The translations under genes were made by a program, and so were the position numbers. Positions 15,730 through 23,176 of a DNA stretch of 32,805 nucleotides are shown one piece after another. The first letter of the stretch is position 1. Each line of letters begins with the position of its first letter. The DNA is taken from NCBI GenBank assembly GCA_934661135.1, contig CAKUJA010000011.1, forward strand, positions 1 to 32,805, written 5' to 3'. The notes under the pieces are model-generated. The model had not been told where the DNA came from and made no database searches. It saw only the letters and a list, made by a program, of their open reading frames with translations. This DNA comes from an uncultured Oscillospiraceae bacterium. GTDB taxonomy: Bacteria > Bacillota > Clostridia > Oscillospirales > Oscillospiraceae.

Positions 15730-16026
15730 ATGTATCAGCGCTATATCGCCAATCCAGACGGAACCTTTCGCAAGACAATCATCGATGACGCGCTGCCCGA
15801 CTGGCATCCACCGGAAGCAGAACCCCAGATGCAGTCCCCCGCACCTCAGTCACCACCGCCGTGCGCTCCGCCCGTCGGTCGCTCCTTTTCGCTGCGCGAC
15901 CTGCTCCCGCAGAGCATCGATCTCGGCGATCTGCTTCTGCTCTTAATTCTGCTGCTTCTTCTGGTGGACAGTGAGGAGGACAGTCTTACCATGCTGCTGA
16001 TTCTAGCCGCCTGCTTCCTATTTTAA
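15730..16026 (+). CDS. Small protein with Leu-rich hydrophobic C terminus (98 aa), third of the set
   Basis: 98 residues. The N-terminal domain starts MYQRYIANPDGTFRKTIIDD, followed by a Pro-rich linker and then SFSLRDLLPQSIDLGDLLLLLILLLLLVDSEEDSLTMLLILAACFLF. This tail is two short hydrophobic helices separated by an acidic turn, likely a hairpin in the membrane. Ribosome site AAAGGGGG lies about eight bases upstream of the ATG. The stop codon ends one base before the stop of a convergent minus-strand gene, leaving no room for a terminator. Function not known. The acidic-turn hairpin and the possible sporulation promoter ahead of the set make a spore-membrane role conceivable but unproven. 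Confidence 0.75.
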   Translation: MYQRYIANPDGTFRKTIIDDALPDWHPPEAEPQMQSPAPQSPPPCAPPVGRSFSLRDLLPQSIDLGDLLLLLILLLLLVDSEEDSLTMLLILAACFLF

Positions 16027-16027
16027 C

Positions 16028-16795
16028 TCAAAATGGCGCCGTGCCGTCCGGCAGTAGGAACACACCGCTCATCGCTTCATCTCCGTTGGCAAACAGCTCT
16101 AAAAAGGTCTGCTCCGCTTCGTAGACAACCGTGCCCTGCACGGTCGTTGTCTGTCGATACAGCAATCCCGTATCTGTGCTGATCCAATATTGCTGTTCGC
16201 TTTCGTCCTGTGCGGCGCGCACATAGATCAGGTTTTGTCCCGTCTGTCCGTCCGACAAAAAACCGCCCTCGCGGATTTCCGATGCCGGCCGCGCAAGCAG
16301 ATCTTCATAGGTTGGAATTCCTGCCAGATCCTCATAGCCCATTCCATCTGTCAGCGTCAGCGCGGCGGGTTCCGTTTCCTCGTCATACCAGATGTAGACC
16401 CGCGCACCATCCGTCAACAGATTTTTTGTCTCAAATTCATCCGATAGTTCCGCACGTGCAAGGCTGCCGGAGATCCAAATATCCAAAACCGTCGAGCGCG
16501 TGTGCGTACCGGAGCGACGTGTCACCGTAAATGTCTGGTGATACGCAGTCTCCCGCTTCATACTCCCCAATACGGCCTGCACATTGCCCGCCGTCACAGA
16601 GAGCGCAGCATCCTGTTCCGGCTGCTGCTCCGGCTGCTCTGTCTCTGCCGCCGGATAGCTGTCTGGAAGCACGATTTCATCATGCTTCCGTCCGCTTCTG
16701 CCGGACAGATACAATACAATTAAAATCGTAAGGACAGCCAACGCCAGCGCGCAGACGGTCAATCCCATCTTCATATTCCTGCGCTTATCGTTCAC
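16028..16795 (-). CDS. Membrane-anchored extracytoplasmic protein of unknown function
   Basis: 255 residues. A basic start (MNDKRRNMKMG) precedes one N-terminal transmembrane helix (about 9-31, TVCALALAVLTILIVLYL), then a Pro/Gln/Glu linker and an outside domain of about 190 residues with many beta strands (SGTHTRSTVLDIWISGSLARAEL, ARVYIWYDEE, YWISTDTGLLYRQTT). The alternating strand pattern resembles LolA/LppX-like or outer-surface sensor folds such as those seen in sporulation lipoproteins, but I cannot assign it. I place the start at the GTG 16793-16795, six bases after AGGTG; a TTG at 16822 would overlap wecB. Last gene of the trpS-tagO-mnaA unit. Confidence 0.8.
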   Translation of the reverse strand: MNDKRRNMKMGLTVCALALAVLTILIVLYLSGRSGRKHDEIVLPDSYPAAETEQPEQQPEQDAALSVTAGNVQAVLGSMKRETAYHQTFTVTRRSGTHTRSTVLDIWISGSLARAELSDEFETKNLLTDGARVYIWYDEETEPAALTLTDGMGYEDLAGIPTYEDLLARPASEIREGGFLSDGQTGQNLIYVRAAQDESEQQYWISTDTGLLYRQTTTVQGTVVYEAEQTFLELFANGDEAMSGVFLLPDGTAPF

Positions 16796-16809
16796 TGTCC
16801 TCACCTGCC

Positions 16810-17961
16810 TTATTCCGGACAAAAATCGTCCGGTTTTTTCTCTGTTTTATCGAAATGCCACAAAATTGCCTGTGCAATGCGTTCACTGGCATGGCCGTCT
16901 CCGTAGGGGTTCACAGCCTTTGCCATCTTCGCATAGGCTTCCTCGCTGTGCAGCAGCGCATTCGCTTCGCGCAGAATTTCTTCCCGCTCCACGCCAACGA
17001 GTTTCGCCGTCCCAGCCGCAATGGCCTCGGGGCGCTCCGTCTCCCGCCGCATGACGAGCACCGGTTTTCCGAGTGCGGGAGCTTCCTCCTGCAGTCCGCC
17101 GGAGTCAGTCAGCACAAAGAAGCATCGTGCAATCAGGTTGTGCATCTCCTCGACGTCAATCGGGTCGATCAAATGGATGCGCGGATGGCTGCCCAGAATC
17201 GGGAACGCGCACTCACGCACAACCGGACTGAGATGTACCGGGTAGACAACCTCCACGTCCGGATTTTCCTCCACAAGCTGCAAAATCGCGTGCATAATAT
17301 TCTGCATCGGCTCGCCATAGTTCTCGCGCCGGTGGCACGTCACGGCAAGAATCCGCTTGTTCTGGAAGTCCAGCTCGTTGAGAATCGGCGTTGCGAACCT
17401 GTAATCATCGCGTACTGTATAGCGCATTGCGTCGATCGCTGTATTGCCCGTGACAAAAATATCACCCTGGATGCCCTCACGTGTCAGATTCTCCGCATTT
17501 GCCTTTGTCGGCGAGAAGTGCAAGTCGGCAATATCACCGACCAGCGTCCGGTTCATCTCCTCCGGGAACGGCGAATATTTGTCCCATGTCCGAAGTCCGG
17601 CTTCCACATGGCCAACCTTCACCTGATGGTAAAATGCCGCCAGCGCCCCGGCGAACGTTGTCGATGTATCGCCGTGCACCAGAATCAAATCCGGCTTCGA
17701 CTGCTCAAACACGCGTTCCATTCCGAGCAGCGTCTTACAGGTAATCGTCGAGAGCGTCTGCCGCTTTTCCATGATATCAAGGTCAAAGTCGCCGTGCAGC
17801 TTAAAAATCTGCATCACCGAATCAAGCATCTCCCGGTGCTGACCGGTCAGACAGACGATGCTCTCAATCTCCTCGCGCCGCTCCAGCTCCTTGACCAGCG
17901 GCGCCATCTTGATTGCCTCCGGCCGCGTGCCGAATACCGACATCACTTTAATCTTTTCCAT
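16810..17961 (-). CDS. wecB: UDP-N-acetylglucosamine 2-epimerase, non-hydrolysing
   Basis: 383 residues, full length. It interconverts UDP-GlcNAc and UDP-ManNAc, supplying ManNAc for teichoic-acid linkage units or secondary wall polysaccharides (MnaA in Bacillus). Family motifs: FGTRPEAIKMAPLV at the N terminus, TGQHREMLD near 42, HGDTSTTFAGALAAF near 94, GHVEAGLRT near 116, HRRENYGEPM near 212 and DSGGLQEEAPALGKPVLVMR near 290. The ATG at 17959-17961 is preceded by GGAGGAGA and overlaps the tagO end by 14 bp, so the pair is coupled. The longer upstream frame is an Arg-rich shadow of the tagO tail and was rejected. Confidence 0.96.
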   Translation of the reverse strand: MEKIKVMSVFGTRPEAIKMAPLVKELERREEIESIVCLTGQHREMLDSVMQIFKLHGDFDLDIMEKRQTLSTITCKTLLGMERVFEQSKPDLILVHGDTSTTFAGALAAFYHQVKVGHVEAGLRTWDKYSPFPEEMNRTLVGDIADLHFSPTKANAENLTREGIQGDIFVTGNTAIDAMRYTVRDDYRFATPILNELDFQNKRILAVTCHRRENYGEPMQNIMHAILQLVEENPDVEVVYPVHLSPVVRECAFPILGSHPRIHLIDPIDVEEMHNLIARCFFVLTDSGGLQEEAPALGKPVLVMRRETERPEAIAAGTAKLVGVEREEILREANALLHSEEAYAKMAKAVNPYGDGHASERIAQAILWHFDKTEKKPDDFCPE

Positions 17962-19132
17962 CTGTCTCCTCCGTATCCGCCGTCGTTTCCGGTTTCTGTT
18001 CCGGCTGCACTGCGGTTTCCTGCTCCGGCGCACCGTTCGGTACGGACTGCTCCGGTGTCTGCGTATTCTCAGGCGCAGCTTGCTCCGCCTGCTTCGGATC
18101 CTGTTTGGCAAAAATATGACGGAAGCCGATCATACTCACGACAAATACCGCGCCGATCAAAATCAGTGCCTTCAGCTCGCCGGACGACGTCAGCAACACC
18201 GCTGCCAGACCCAAAATTGCCGTCAGCATATATGCAATCGCAACCGACTGCTTCTGGGAGAACCCCATGTCGATCAACCGGTGATGGATATGCCCGCGGT
18301 CGGCGTGCATCGGACTCTGCCCATGTGCCACGCGGCGCAGCACCGCAAAGCAGATGTCGAAAATCGGCACGCCGAGAATGAGGAACGGCACCGCAAACGA
18401 AATAATCGCGTACATCTTGAATAGTCCCGTCACCGACAGCGTCGCCAGAATATATCCCAAAAACGTTGCGCCGGTGTCACCCATAAAGATCTTCGCCGGG
18501 TTGAAATTGTACGGAATAAACCCAAGACACGCTCCAAACAGCGCGCAGAGGATGATTGCGATATTCGTCTCCGCGACCATCAGCGCAATCACGATCAGCG
18601 ACGCCGTTGAAATTGCCGACACGCCGACCGCCAGTCCGTCCAGTCCGTCGATAAAGTTGACTGCGTTTGTAATCGCCACGATCCAAATGATCGTAATCGG
18701 CACCGAGAGCCAGCCGAGATTCACATAGGTCATATCCGAAAACACGTTCGGATTCGACAAAAACTGAATCCGGCAGCCGTAGTAGACCGCAACGCCCGCC
18801 GCTGCGATCTGCATAAGCAGCTTCGGCAGCGCCTTGAGCGCCATGATATCGTCCATCACGCCAAGCACGACAATCATCACCGCGCCGAGCAGAATGCCCT
18901 GCATCTGCCGGTCAATCTCCGCAAATACCAGGGTCGACAGCAAAAACGCGAGGAAAATCGCCAGTCCGCCCAGCCGCGGAATCGGTACCTTGTGCATCCG
19001 GCGGTTGTCCTTCGGCACGTCGATCGCGCCGACCTTGTATGCCAGCGACTTGACCATCGGCGTCGCCAAAAACGACACAACCGCGGCCACGCCCATCGCC
19101 AGCAGCATATAGATCACTGTTCTGGTTGTCAA
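17948..19132 (-). CDS. tagO: Undecaprenyl-phosphate GlcNAc-1-phosphate transferase (TagO/WecA family) with acidic tail
   Basis: 394 residues. Polytopic membrane enzyme that starts wall-polysaccharide synthesis by placing GlcNAc-1-P on undecaprenyl phosphate. MraY/WecA signatures: KDNRRMHKVPIPRLGGLAIF near 42, GVMDDIMALKALPK near 91, NFIDGLDGLAVG near 160 (catalytic Asp region), KIFMGDTGATFLGY near 215, and the His-rich loop ADRGHIHHRLIDMG near 280. After the last helix there is a Gln/Glu/Pro-rich tail of about 55 residues that is unusual for the family. The start is a TTG (19130-19132) nine bases after AAGGAGAG; an in-frame stop lies just upstream. It sits between trpS (15-base gap) and wecB (overlap). 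Confidence 0.95.
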   Translation of the reverse strand: MTTRTVIYMLLAMGVAAVVSFLATPMVKSLAYKVGAIDVPKDNRRMHKVPIPRLGGLAIFLAFLLSTLVFAEIDRQMQGILLGAVMIVVLGVMDDIMALKALPKLLMQIAAAGVAVYYGCRIQFLSNPNVFSDMTYVNLGWLSVPITIIWIVAITNAVNFIDGLDGLAVGVSAISTASLIVIALMVAETNIAIILCALFGACLGFIPYNFNPAKIFMGDTGATFLGYILATLSVTGLFKMYAIISFAVPFLILGVPIFDICFAVLRRVAHGQSPMHADRGHIHHRLIDMGFSQKQSVAIAYMLTAILGLAAVLLTSSGELKALILIGAVFVVSMIGFRHIFAKQDPKQAEQAAPENTQTPEQSVPNGAPEQETAVQPEQKPETTADTEETDGKD

Positions 19133-19147
19133 ACCGTTACACTCTCC

Positions 19148-20140
19148 TTAGCGCGCTACAAAGCCGATCTTCTTGTAGACCTTGCGCAGCGTTTTTTCTG
19201 CGAGATAGCTCGCCTTCTGGGCGCCTTCCTTGTAAATCCCCTCGAGATAGGCCTTATCGCCGAGCAGTCTCTTTGCTTCCTCCTGAATCGGGCGCACCAG
19301 CTCGACCACGGCCTCACCGACGGCCGGCTTAAAGACGCCGTATCCCTGATTTTCAAACTCCGCTTCGGCCTGCTCGATCGTCTTGCCCGTCGCCGCGCAG
19401 TAGATCGTCAACAGATTGGAAATGCCCTTCTTATTGACCATGTCATACTTGACCGCCGTCTCGCAGTCGGTCACCGCGCGCTTGAATTTGCGCATGATGT
19501 CCTCCGGTCTGTCCATCAGGAACACGCAGCCGTCCGGCTCAGATTTCGACATCTTGTTTACCGGGTTGCCAAGGCTCATGATGCGCGCGCCCATCCTCGG
19601 GATAAACGGCTCCGGCAGCGTAAATGTGTCGGGGAAGGAATTGTTGAAGCGGGTGGCAATGTCGCGGCAAAGCTCCACGTGCTGCTTCTGATCCTCACCG
19701 ACCGGGACAAGATCGGCCTGATAGACCAGAATGTCCGCCGCCATCAGCACCGGATAGGTGAACAGGCCCGCCGTGATGTTGTCGGCGTGCTGCTGCGACT
19801 TCATCTTAAACTGCGTCATACGGCTCAGCTCGCCAAACTGCGTGTAGCAGCCAAGCACCCAGGAAAGCTCCGCGTGCGCCGGCACGTGTGACTGGATGAA
19901 CATGATATTTTTCTGCGGATCCAGACCGCAGGCAATATACTGCGCAAGCTGCTCCAGGCTGCGGCGGCGCAGATCGGCCGGAACCTGCCGCACCGTAATC
20001 GCGTGCATATCCACGATGCAGTAGATGCAGTCATACTCATCTTGAAGCGCAACCCAGTTTTTAATTGCACCCATATACGAACCCAGCGTCAGATCGCCGC
20101 TCGGCTGAATGCCGGAAAAAATTCTTTTTTTCGCTTCCAT
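19148..20140 (-). CDS. trpS: Tryptophanyl-tRNA synthetase
   Basis: 330 residues, normal length for the bacterial enzyme, which charges tRNA-Trp. Class I signatures: the HIGH-region equivalent SGIQPSGDLTLGSYMGA (residues 8-24) and the KMSKS loop VNKMSKSEPDG near 195. Other family stretches are DMHAITVR near 44, YPVLMAADILVYQADLVPVGEDQKQHVELCRDIA near 125, and the C-terminal anticodon-binding helices. The ATG at 20138-20140 follows AAAGAGG; the open frame upstream crosses the promoter. It is first in an operon with tagO, wecB and a membrane protein, an unusual pairing that ties wall-polysaccharide genes to a housekeeping promoter. Confidence 0.97.
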   Translation of the reverse strand: MEAKKRIFSGIQPSGDLTLGSYMGAIKNWVALQDEYDCIYCIVDMHAITVRQVPADLRRRSLEQLAQYIACGLDPQKNIMFIQSHVPAHAELSWVLGCYTQFGELSRMTQFKMKSQQHADNITAGLFTYPVLMAADILVYQADLVPVGEDQKQHVELCRDIATRFNNSFPDTFTLPEPFIPRMGARIMSLGNPVNKMSKSEPDGCVFLMDRPEDIMRKFKRAVTDCETAVKYDMVNKKGISNLLTIYCAATGKTIEQAEAEFENQGYGVFKPAVGEAVVELVRPIQEEAKRLLGDKAYLEGIYKEGAQKASYLAEKTLRKVYKKIGFVAR

Positions 20141-20183
20141 ATTCAGAACCTCTTTATTGTAAAATAGAATTTCCTGATTTTGA

Positions 20184-20212
20184 ATTATACCATATCCTAT
20201 TCCATTTCGCAA
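20184..20212 (-). promoter_or_regulatory. Promoter of trpS-tagO-wecB
   Basis: Minus strand: -35 TTGCGA (20207-20212), 17-base spacer, extended -10 TGGTATAAT with the -10 hexamer at 20184-20189. The leader is about 35 bases, too short for a T-box. Confidence 0.8.
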
Positions 20213-20267
20213 TCTGTCATTTTCAGGTCTGGTTTCCTATGTACCCGAAGGAACGGGCTTAATCCGC

Positions 20268-20309
20268 AAAAAATGATGGCAACGGTGTCTGCCGCTGCCC
20301 TCATTTTTT
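20268..20309 (-). terminator. Strong terminator-like hairpin with T-runs on both strands
   Basis: Left arm AAAAAATGA-T-GGCA-A-CGG (20268-20285) pairs with CCG-C-TGCC-C-TCATTTTTT (20292-20309), with two single mismatches and loop TGTCTG. The arms themselves supply T-runs in both directions. It stands upstream of the trpS promoter, so on the minus strand it must end a transcript starting further right, either a second small RNA or read-through from the candidate RNA at 20477-20635. Confidence 0.75.
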
Positions 20310-20476
20310 CTCAGAAAATTTCAGACTTTATCTGTCCGTTGCGCCGGTTCCTACCATCCAAAAGAGCGCCGCGCGCTGCTCGCGCCTTTCGGAGACGACT
20401 CCGATCTTACCATTGCGTCTTTCTTGCCTTTTTCCCTCCTCTGTGCTATGATAATGGCGCAATTCCCCGGAAATAG
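20310..20476. other. Intergenic DNA between two terminators; no gene assigned
   Basis: No protein frame with a convincing start was found. On the minus strand there are GGAG-TCGT-CTCC and GCGC-rich hairpins that could belong to a second small RNA ending at 20268. The only upstream promoter candidate is a TATCAT with a poor -35. Confidence 0.3.
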
Positions 20477-20522
20477 AAAAACGCCCGGATTTTTCTGTTT
20501 CCCAAGCAGAAAAATCCGGGCG
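20477..20522 (-). terminator. Terminator of the candidate small RNA
   Basis: A perfect 16-bp stem CGCCCGGATTTTTCTG (20482-20497) / CAGAAAAATCCGGGCG (20507-20522). On the minus strand it is followed by TTTTTCTATTT; on the plus strand no T-run follows, which sets the direction. Confidence 0.9.
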
Positions 20523-20635
20523 CTTCGGTATCGGTCTCCCAACGGACGAGCCAATTGCCGAAGGTTTTGTAGAGGATACATCAGCGTGCTTTCTGCGCGC
20601 CGCCGTTCCCAACCGGCGCGCGGTAGTCACCCGAT
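20477..20635 (-). ncRNA. Candidate stand-alone structured small RNA (~160 nt), class unknown
   Basis: A complete transcription unit with no plausible protein: promoter (20642-20670), about 115 structured bases, then a strong intrinsic terminator (20477-20522). Reading the minus strand from about 20635: a small GTCA/TGAC hairpin; a long stem GCGCGCCG-GTT / AAC-GG-CGGCGCGC with a GGG loop; a TGTA/TACA hairpin; a rod closed by CTTCGG / CCGAAG that also pairs TTGGCTC with GAG-A-CCGA; then the terminator. Compensating pairing over almost the whole length argues for an RNA. The size is in the range of 6S RNA, but I cannot match it to 6S, SRP, tmRNA, T-box or a riboswitch by eye. It does not lead into a gene, as trpS has its own promoter 260 bases further on. 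Confidence 0.55.
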
Positions 20636-20641
20636 GACACT

Positions 20642-20670
20642 ATTATACCCGCGGCACTTTTGATTTTGAA
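20642..20670 (-). promoter_or_regulatory. Promoter of the candidate small RNA
   Basis: Minus strand: -35 TTCAAA (20665-20670), 17-base spacer, consensus -10 TATAAT (20642-20647). Confidence 0.65.
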
Positions 20671-20732
20671 ATTCTCTTTTTGGCGGCAGCCATGCAGATT
20701 TCATATATCCGCCGTCCACGCCGCACACCGAG

Positions 20733-21500
20733 GTGAGTATCACGCAAACTGTTTCCCTTCGTTCCCGTCTGTTTCTCTCCGGCACCGACTCCGACGCGCC
20801 GCGCCTTGCCCGGCAATATGGCTGTGGCTACGAAATCACCGCGTTTTGCTACGCGCCAAACCTGGAGGACGTTTCGCTGCGTTCCGCCGTGCGCGCCGAG
20901 ACGGACGGCATTTCGTCCTTCTGGCTGCACGCGCCGTTTGCCGAGCTCATTCCCTGTTCCGTCGACCCGCGCGTCCGCGCCGTCGTGCGCGAGCGCTGCC
21001 TGCAAACCATTTCGGTCGCTGTGCAGCTTGGCGTCCGCCGCCTTGTTTTCCACGGCGGCTATATTCCGCTTGTCTACTTCCCGGAGTGGTATATAGAGCA
21101 GTCCATCTGCTTCTGGCGTGATCTGCTTCCGCAGCTCCCGCCCGATCTGACCATCGCACTGGAAAATGTCATGGAGCCTTCGCCCGATTCCCTCGTTGCC
21201 ATCGCGCGCGGCATTGACGATCCGCGCTTCGGTCTCTGTCTCGACGTCGGCCACGCCAATACCGTCGTGAGCCAGACGCCGCCGCTGGACTGGCTGGAAC
21301 CGATGCGTCCCTACCTTCGCCACGTCCACCTGCACGACAATCACGGCCATCTGGACGAGCACCTCCCGCTCGGCGACGGTAGTATACCAATCCCGGCGCT
21401 GCTTGACGCACTCTCGGCGCTCCCGGACGTCACAATCACGCTTGAAAATCAATCCGTCGCGCCCTCTCTGCAATACCTCAGCGCGCACGGCTATCTCTGA
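20733..21500 (+). CDS. Xylose-isomerase-like TIM-barrel protein in a cobamide operon
   Basis: 255 residues. Sugar phosphate isomerase/epimerase (AP endonuclease 2-like) fold. The metal-site residues look complete: FHGGY near 110, ALENVME near 147, CLDVGHAN near 171, HVHLHDNHGHLDEH near 197 and TLENQS near 243. The family includes sugar epimerases, isomerases and endonuclease IV relatives; the substrate here is unknown. It is the first gene of a unit with cobT, cobU, cobS, a second CobU-like gene and cobC, so a role in cobamide loop assembly or lower-ligand/ribose chemistry is possible but inferred. The start is the GTG at 20733 behind only a weak ribosome site (ACCGAG); no better in-frame start exists. 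A weak promoter (TTGGCG, 18 bases, TATATC) lies at 20680-20709. Confidence 0.82.
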   Translation: MSITQTVSLRSRLFLSGTDSDAPRLARQYGCGYEITAFCYAPNLEDVSLRSAVRAETDGISSFWLHAPFAELIPCSVDPRVRAVVRERCLQTISVAVQLGVRRLVFHGGYIPLVYFPEWYIEQSICFWRDLLPQLPPDLTIALENVMEPSPDSLVAIARGIDDPRFGLCLDVGHANTVVSQTPPLDWLEPMRPYLRHVHLHDNHGHLDEHLPLGDGSIPIPALLDALSALPDVTITLENQSVAPSLQYLSAHGYL

Positions 21501-21521
21501 CCCACAGAAAGGCAGTCCACC

Positions 21522-22625
21522 ATGACAGAACAAGAATTGTCCGCGCTCTGCGCTTCCATTTCCCCAGCCGATGACGCTGCCATGCAATCCGCTGCGCAGC
21601 ATCAGGCCGCGCTTGCCAAGCCGCCGCACAGTCTCGGCAGCCTTGAGGATCTCTCCATTCGCCTTGCAGGCATTTTTGCCGCACCGCGTCCGCGCCTTGG
21701 CCGCTGCGGTGTGCTTGTCTTTGCCGCAGACAACGGCGTCTGCGCCGAGGGTGTAAGCTGCACGCCGCAGTCCGTCACCCGCGCACAGGCCATCAACATG
21801 ACACGCGGCCTAACCGGGATGTCGACGCTCGCGCACTATTTTGGCGACGAGGTTATCGTCACCGACGTCGGCATTCTGACCGACCCACACTGCCCCGCCA
21901 TACACAGCCGCGTCATCCGCCGCGGAACAGAGAATTTCGCCGTCCGCCCCGCGATGACGCGCGCAGAAGCCATTCAGTCCATCTCTGTCGGCATCGATAC
22001 CGTCCGAGAAGCAAAAGCTTCCGGTCTGACCGCCGTCGGCATCGGCGAAATGGGCATCGGCAACACCACTACATCCTCCGCCATCCTCTGCGCGCTGACC
22101 GGCGCATCGGTTGCCGACGTCACCGGGCGCGGCGGTGGCCTGACCGACGAAGGGTTTCAGAAAAAACAGTCTGTCATCGCGCGCGCGCTTGCGCTGCACC
22201 GGCCCGATTCTGCCGATCCGGTTGACGTGCTCTCCAAGGTTGGCGGACTCGATCTGGCCGCCATGACCGGCGCTTACCTGGGCTGCGCCGCGCATCGGAT
22301 TCCCGCCGTGGTCGACGGTTTTATCTCAATCGTCGCCGCGCTCTGCGCCGTGCGTCTTTGCCCCGCCGTGCGCGACTATCTGTTCCTGTCACACGCATCG
22401 TATGAAATCGGCTACCGCCTTGCTGCGCAGGAGCTAGGTTTGGAGCCGTGCCTGCTGCTGCATATGCGCCTTGGCGAGGGCAGCGGCTGCCCGCTGATGT
22501 TCCAGATTCTCAAGGCGTCCTGCGCCGTCCTCTGCGACATGGCCACATTTGAGCAGGCTGCCATCAACGACGACTATCTGGCGGAAATCCGCCAGACCGA
22601 CGCATTCACGGTGACCCGGCCATGA
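21522..22625 (+). CDS. cobT: Nicotinate-nucleotide--dimethylbenzimidazole phosphoribosyltransferase
   Basis: 367 residues, normal length. It transfers phosphoribose from nicotinate mononucleotide to the lower-ligand base, giving an alpha-ribotide for cobamide assembly. Family motifs: KPPHSLGSLEDLSIRLAGI near 33, VFAADNGVCAEGVS near 66, QAINMTRG near 90, GEMGIGNTTTSSAI near 173 (phosphate-binding region), and the catalytic glutamate in the C-terminal GEGSGCPLMF near 325. Translation starts 21 bases after the TIM-barrel gene, with AAAGG as ribosome site, and the end overlaps cobU (ATGA). Confidence 0.97.
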   Translation: MTEQELSALCASISPADDAAMQSAAQHQAALAKPPHSLGSLEDLSIRLAGIFAAPRPRLGRCGVLVFAADNGVCAEGVSCTPQSVTRAQAINMTRGLTGMSTLAHYFGDEVIVTDVGILTDPHCPAIHSRVIRRGTENFAVRPAMTRAEAIQSISVGIDTVREAKASGLTAVGIGEMGIGNTTTSSAILCALTGASVADVTGRGGGLTDEGFQKKQSVIARALALHRPDSADPVDVLSKVGGLDLAAMTGAYLGCAAHRIPAVVDGFISIVAALCAVRLCPAVRDYLFLSHASYEIGYRLAAQELGLEPCLLLHMRLGEGSGCPLMFQILKASCAVLCDMATFEQAAINDDYLAEIRQTDAFTVTRP

Positions 22626-23176
22626 CGTATCTTCTGATCGGCGGCAGCAAAAGCGGCAAGAGCCATCTCGCCCAGCAGCTTTGCCGCGTTCTCGGCAAAC
22701 CGATGATCTATTGGGCCACCATGGAGCCGGTCGACGCCGAGGATCGCGACCGCATCCGCAAGCATCTGCTTGACCGCGACGGCTGGGGGTTTACCACAAT
22801 CGAAGCCGGCCGCGCACTGCCCTACGCGTTTGCGCAGCTTCCGCCGCACGCCACCGTCCTGTTCGACAGTGTTACCGCTCTCCTCGCCAATGAGATGTTC
22901 CGCCCGGACGGTTCGTTCGACGAGTCCGCCGGCCGGCGCGCTGCGGAGGAGCTGCATTTGCTCAGCCGCCAGTGCGCCAATCTCGTCTGTGTCGCCGACA
23001 ACCTCTGGTACGATGGCATCTGCTACGATCCCTGCACGGAGACCTACCGCTGCCAGCTTGCGCACATCTGCCGCACTCTGGCAGCAGATTTTGACACCGT
23101 TGCCAGCATCACGGCCGGAATTCCACATCTCTGGAAAGGTACATTTCCGGCGCTGCAAGAGGAGGTTTTTCCATGA
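22622..23176 (+). CDS. cobU: Adenosylcobinamide kinase/guanylyltransferase CobU
   Basis: 184 residues, full length. It phosphorylates adenosylcobinamide and adds GMP to give adenosylcobinamide-GDP. The P-loop is LIGGSKSGKSHLAQQL (residues 5-20), YWATMEPVDAEDRDRI follows near 36, and VLFDSVTALLANEMF lies near 79. The C-terminal part departs from the usual EVGxGIVP ending (VADNLWYDGICYD), a motif that instead appears in the short CobU-like protein two genes on. It overlaps cobT and cobS by four bases each, so translation is coupled. Confidence 0.9.
   Translation: MTYLLIGGSKSGKSHLAQQLCRVLGKPMIYWATMEPVDAEDRDRIRKHLLDRDGWGFTTIEAGRALPYAFAQLPPHATVLFDSVTALLANEMFRPDGSFDESAGRRAAEELHLLSRQCANLVCVADNLWYDGICYDPCTETYRCQLAHICRTLAADFDTVASITAGIPHLWKGTFPALQEEVFP

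Noticed and set aside
17962..18111. N-terminal extension of wecB (Arg-rich 50 codons)
   Set aside because: It overlaps the tagO coding tail, lacks a ribosome site, and the family-typical start MEKIKVMSVFGTRPE has GGAGGAGA directly before it.
20533..20552. B12-box-like GGGAGACC on the minus strand
   Set aside because: Only seven to eight bases match, the rest of the cobalamin riboswitch core is missing, and it points away from the cobamide genes.
20610..20626. T-box-like string GGGTGACTACCGCG on the minus strand
   Set aside because: It differs from the GGGTGGNACCGCG consensus by an inserted base and a substitution. It lies at the 5' end of the transcript instead of before a terminator, and no specifier stem or regulated gene follows.
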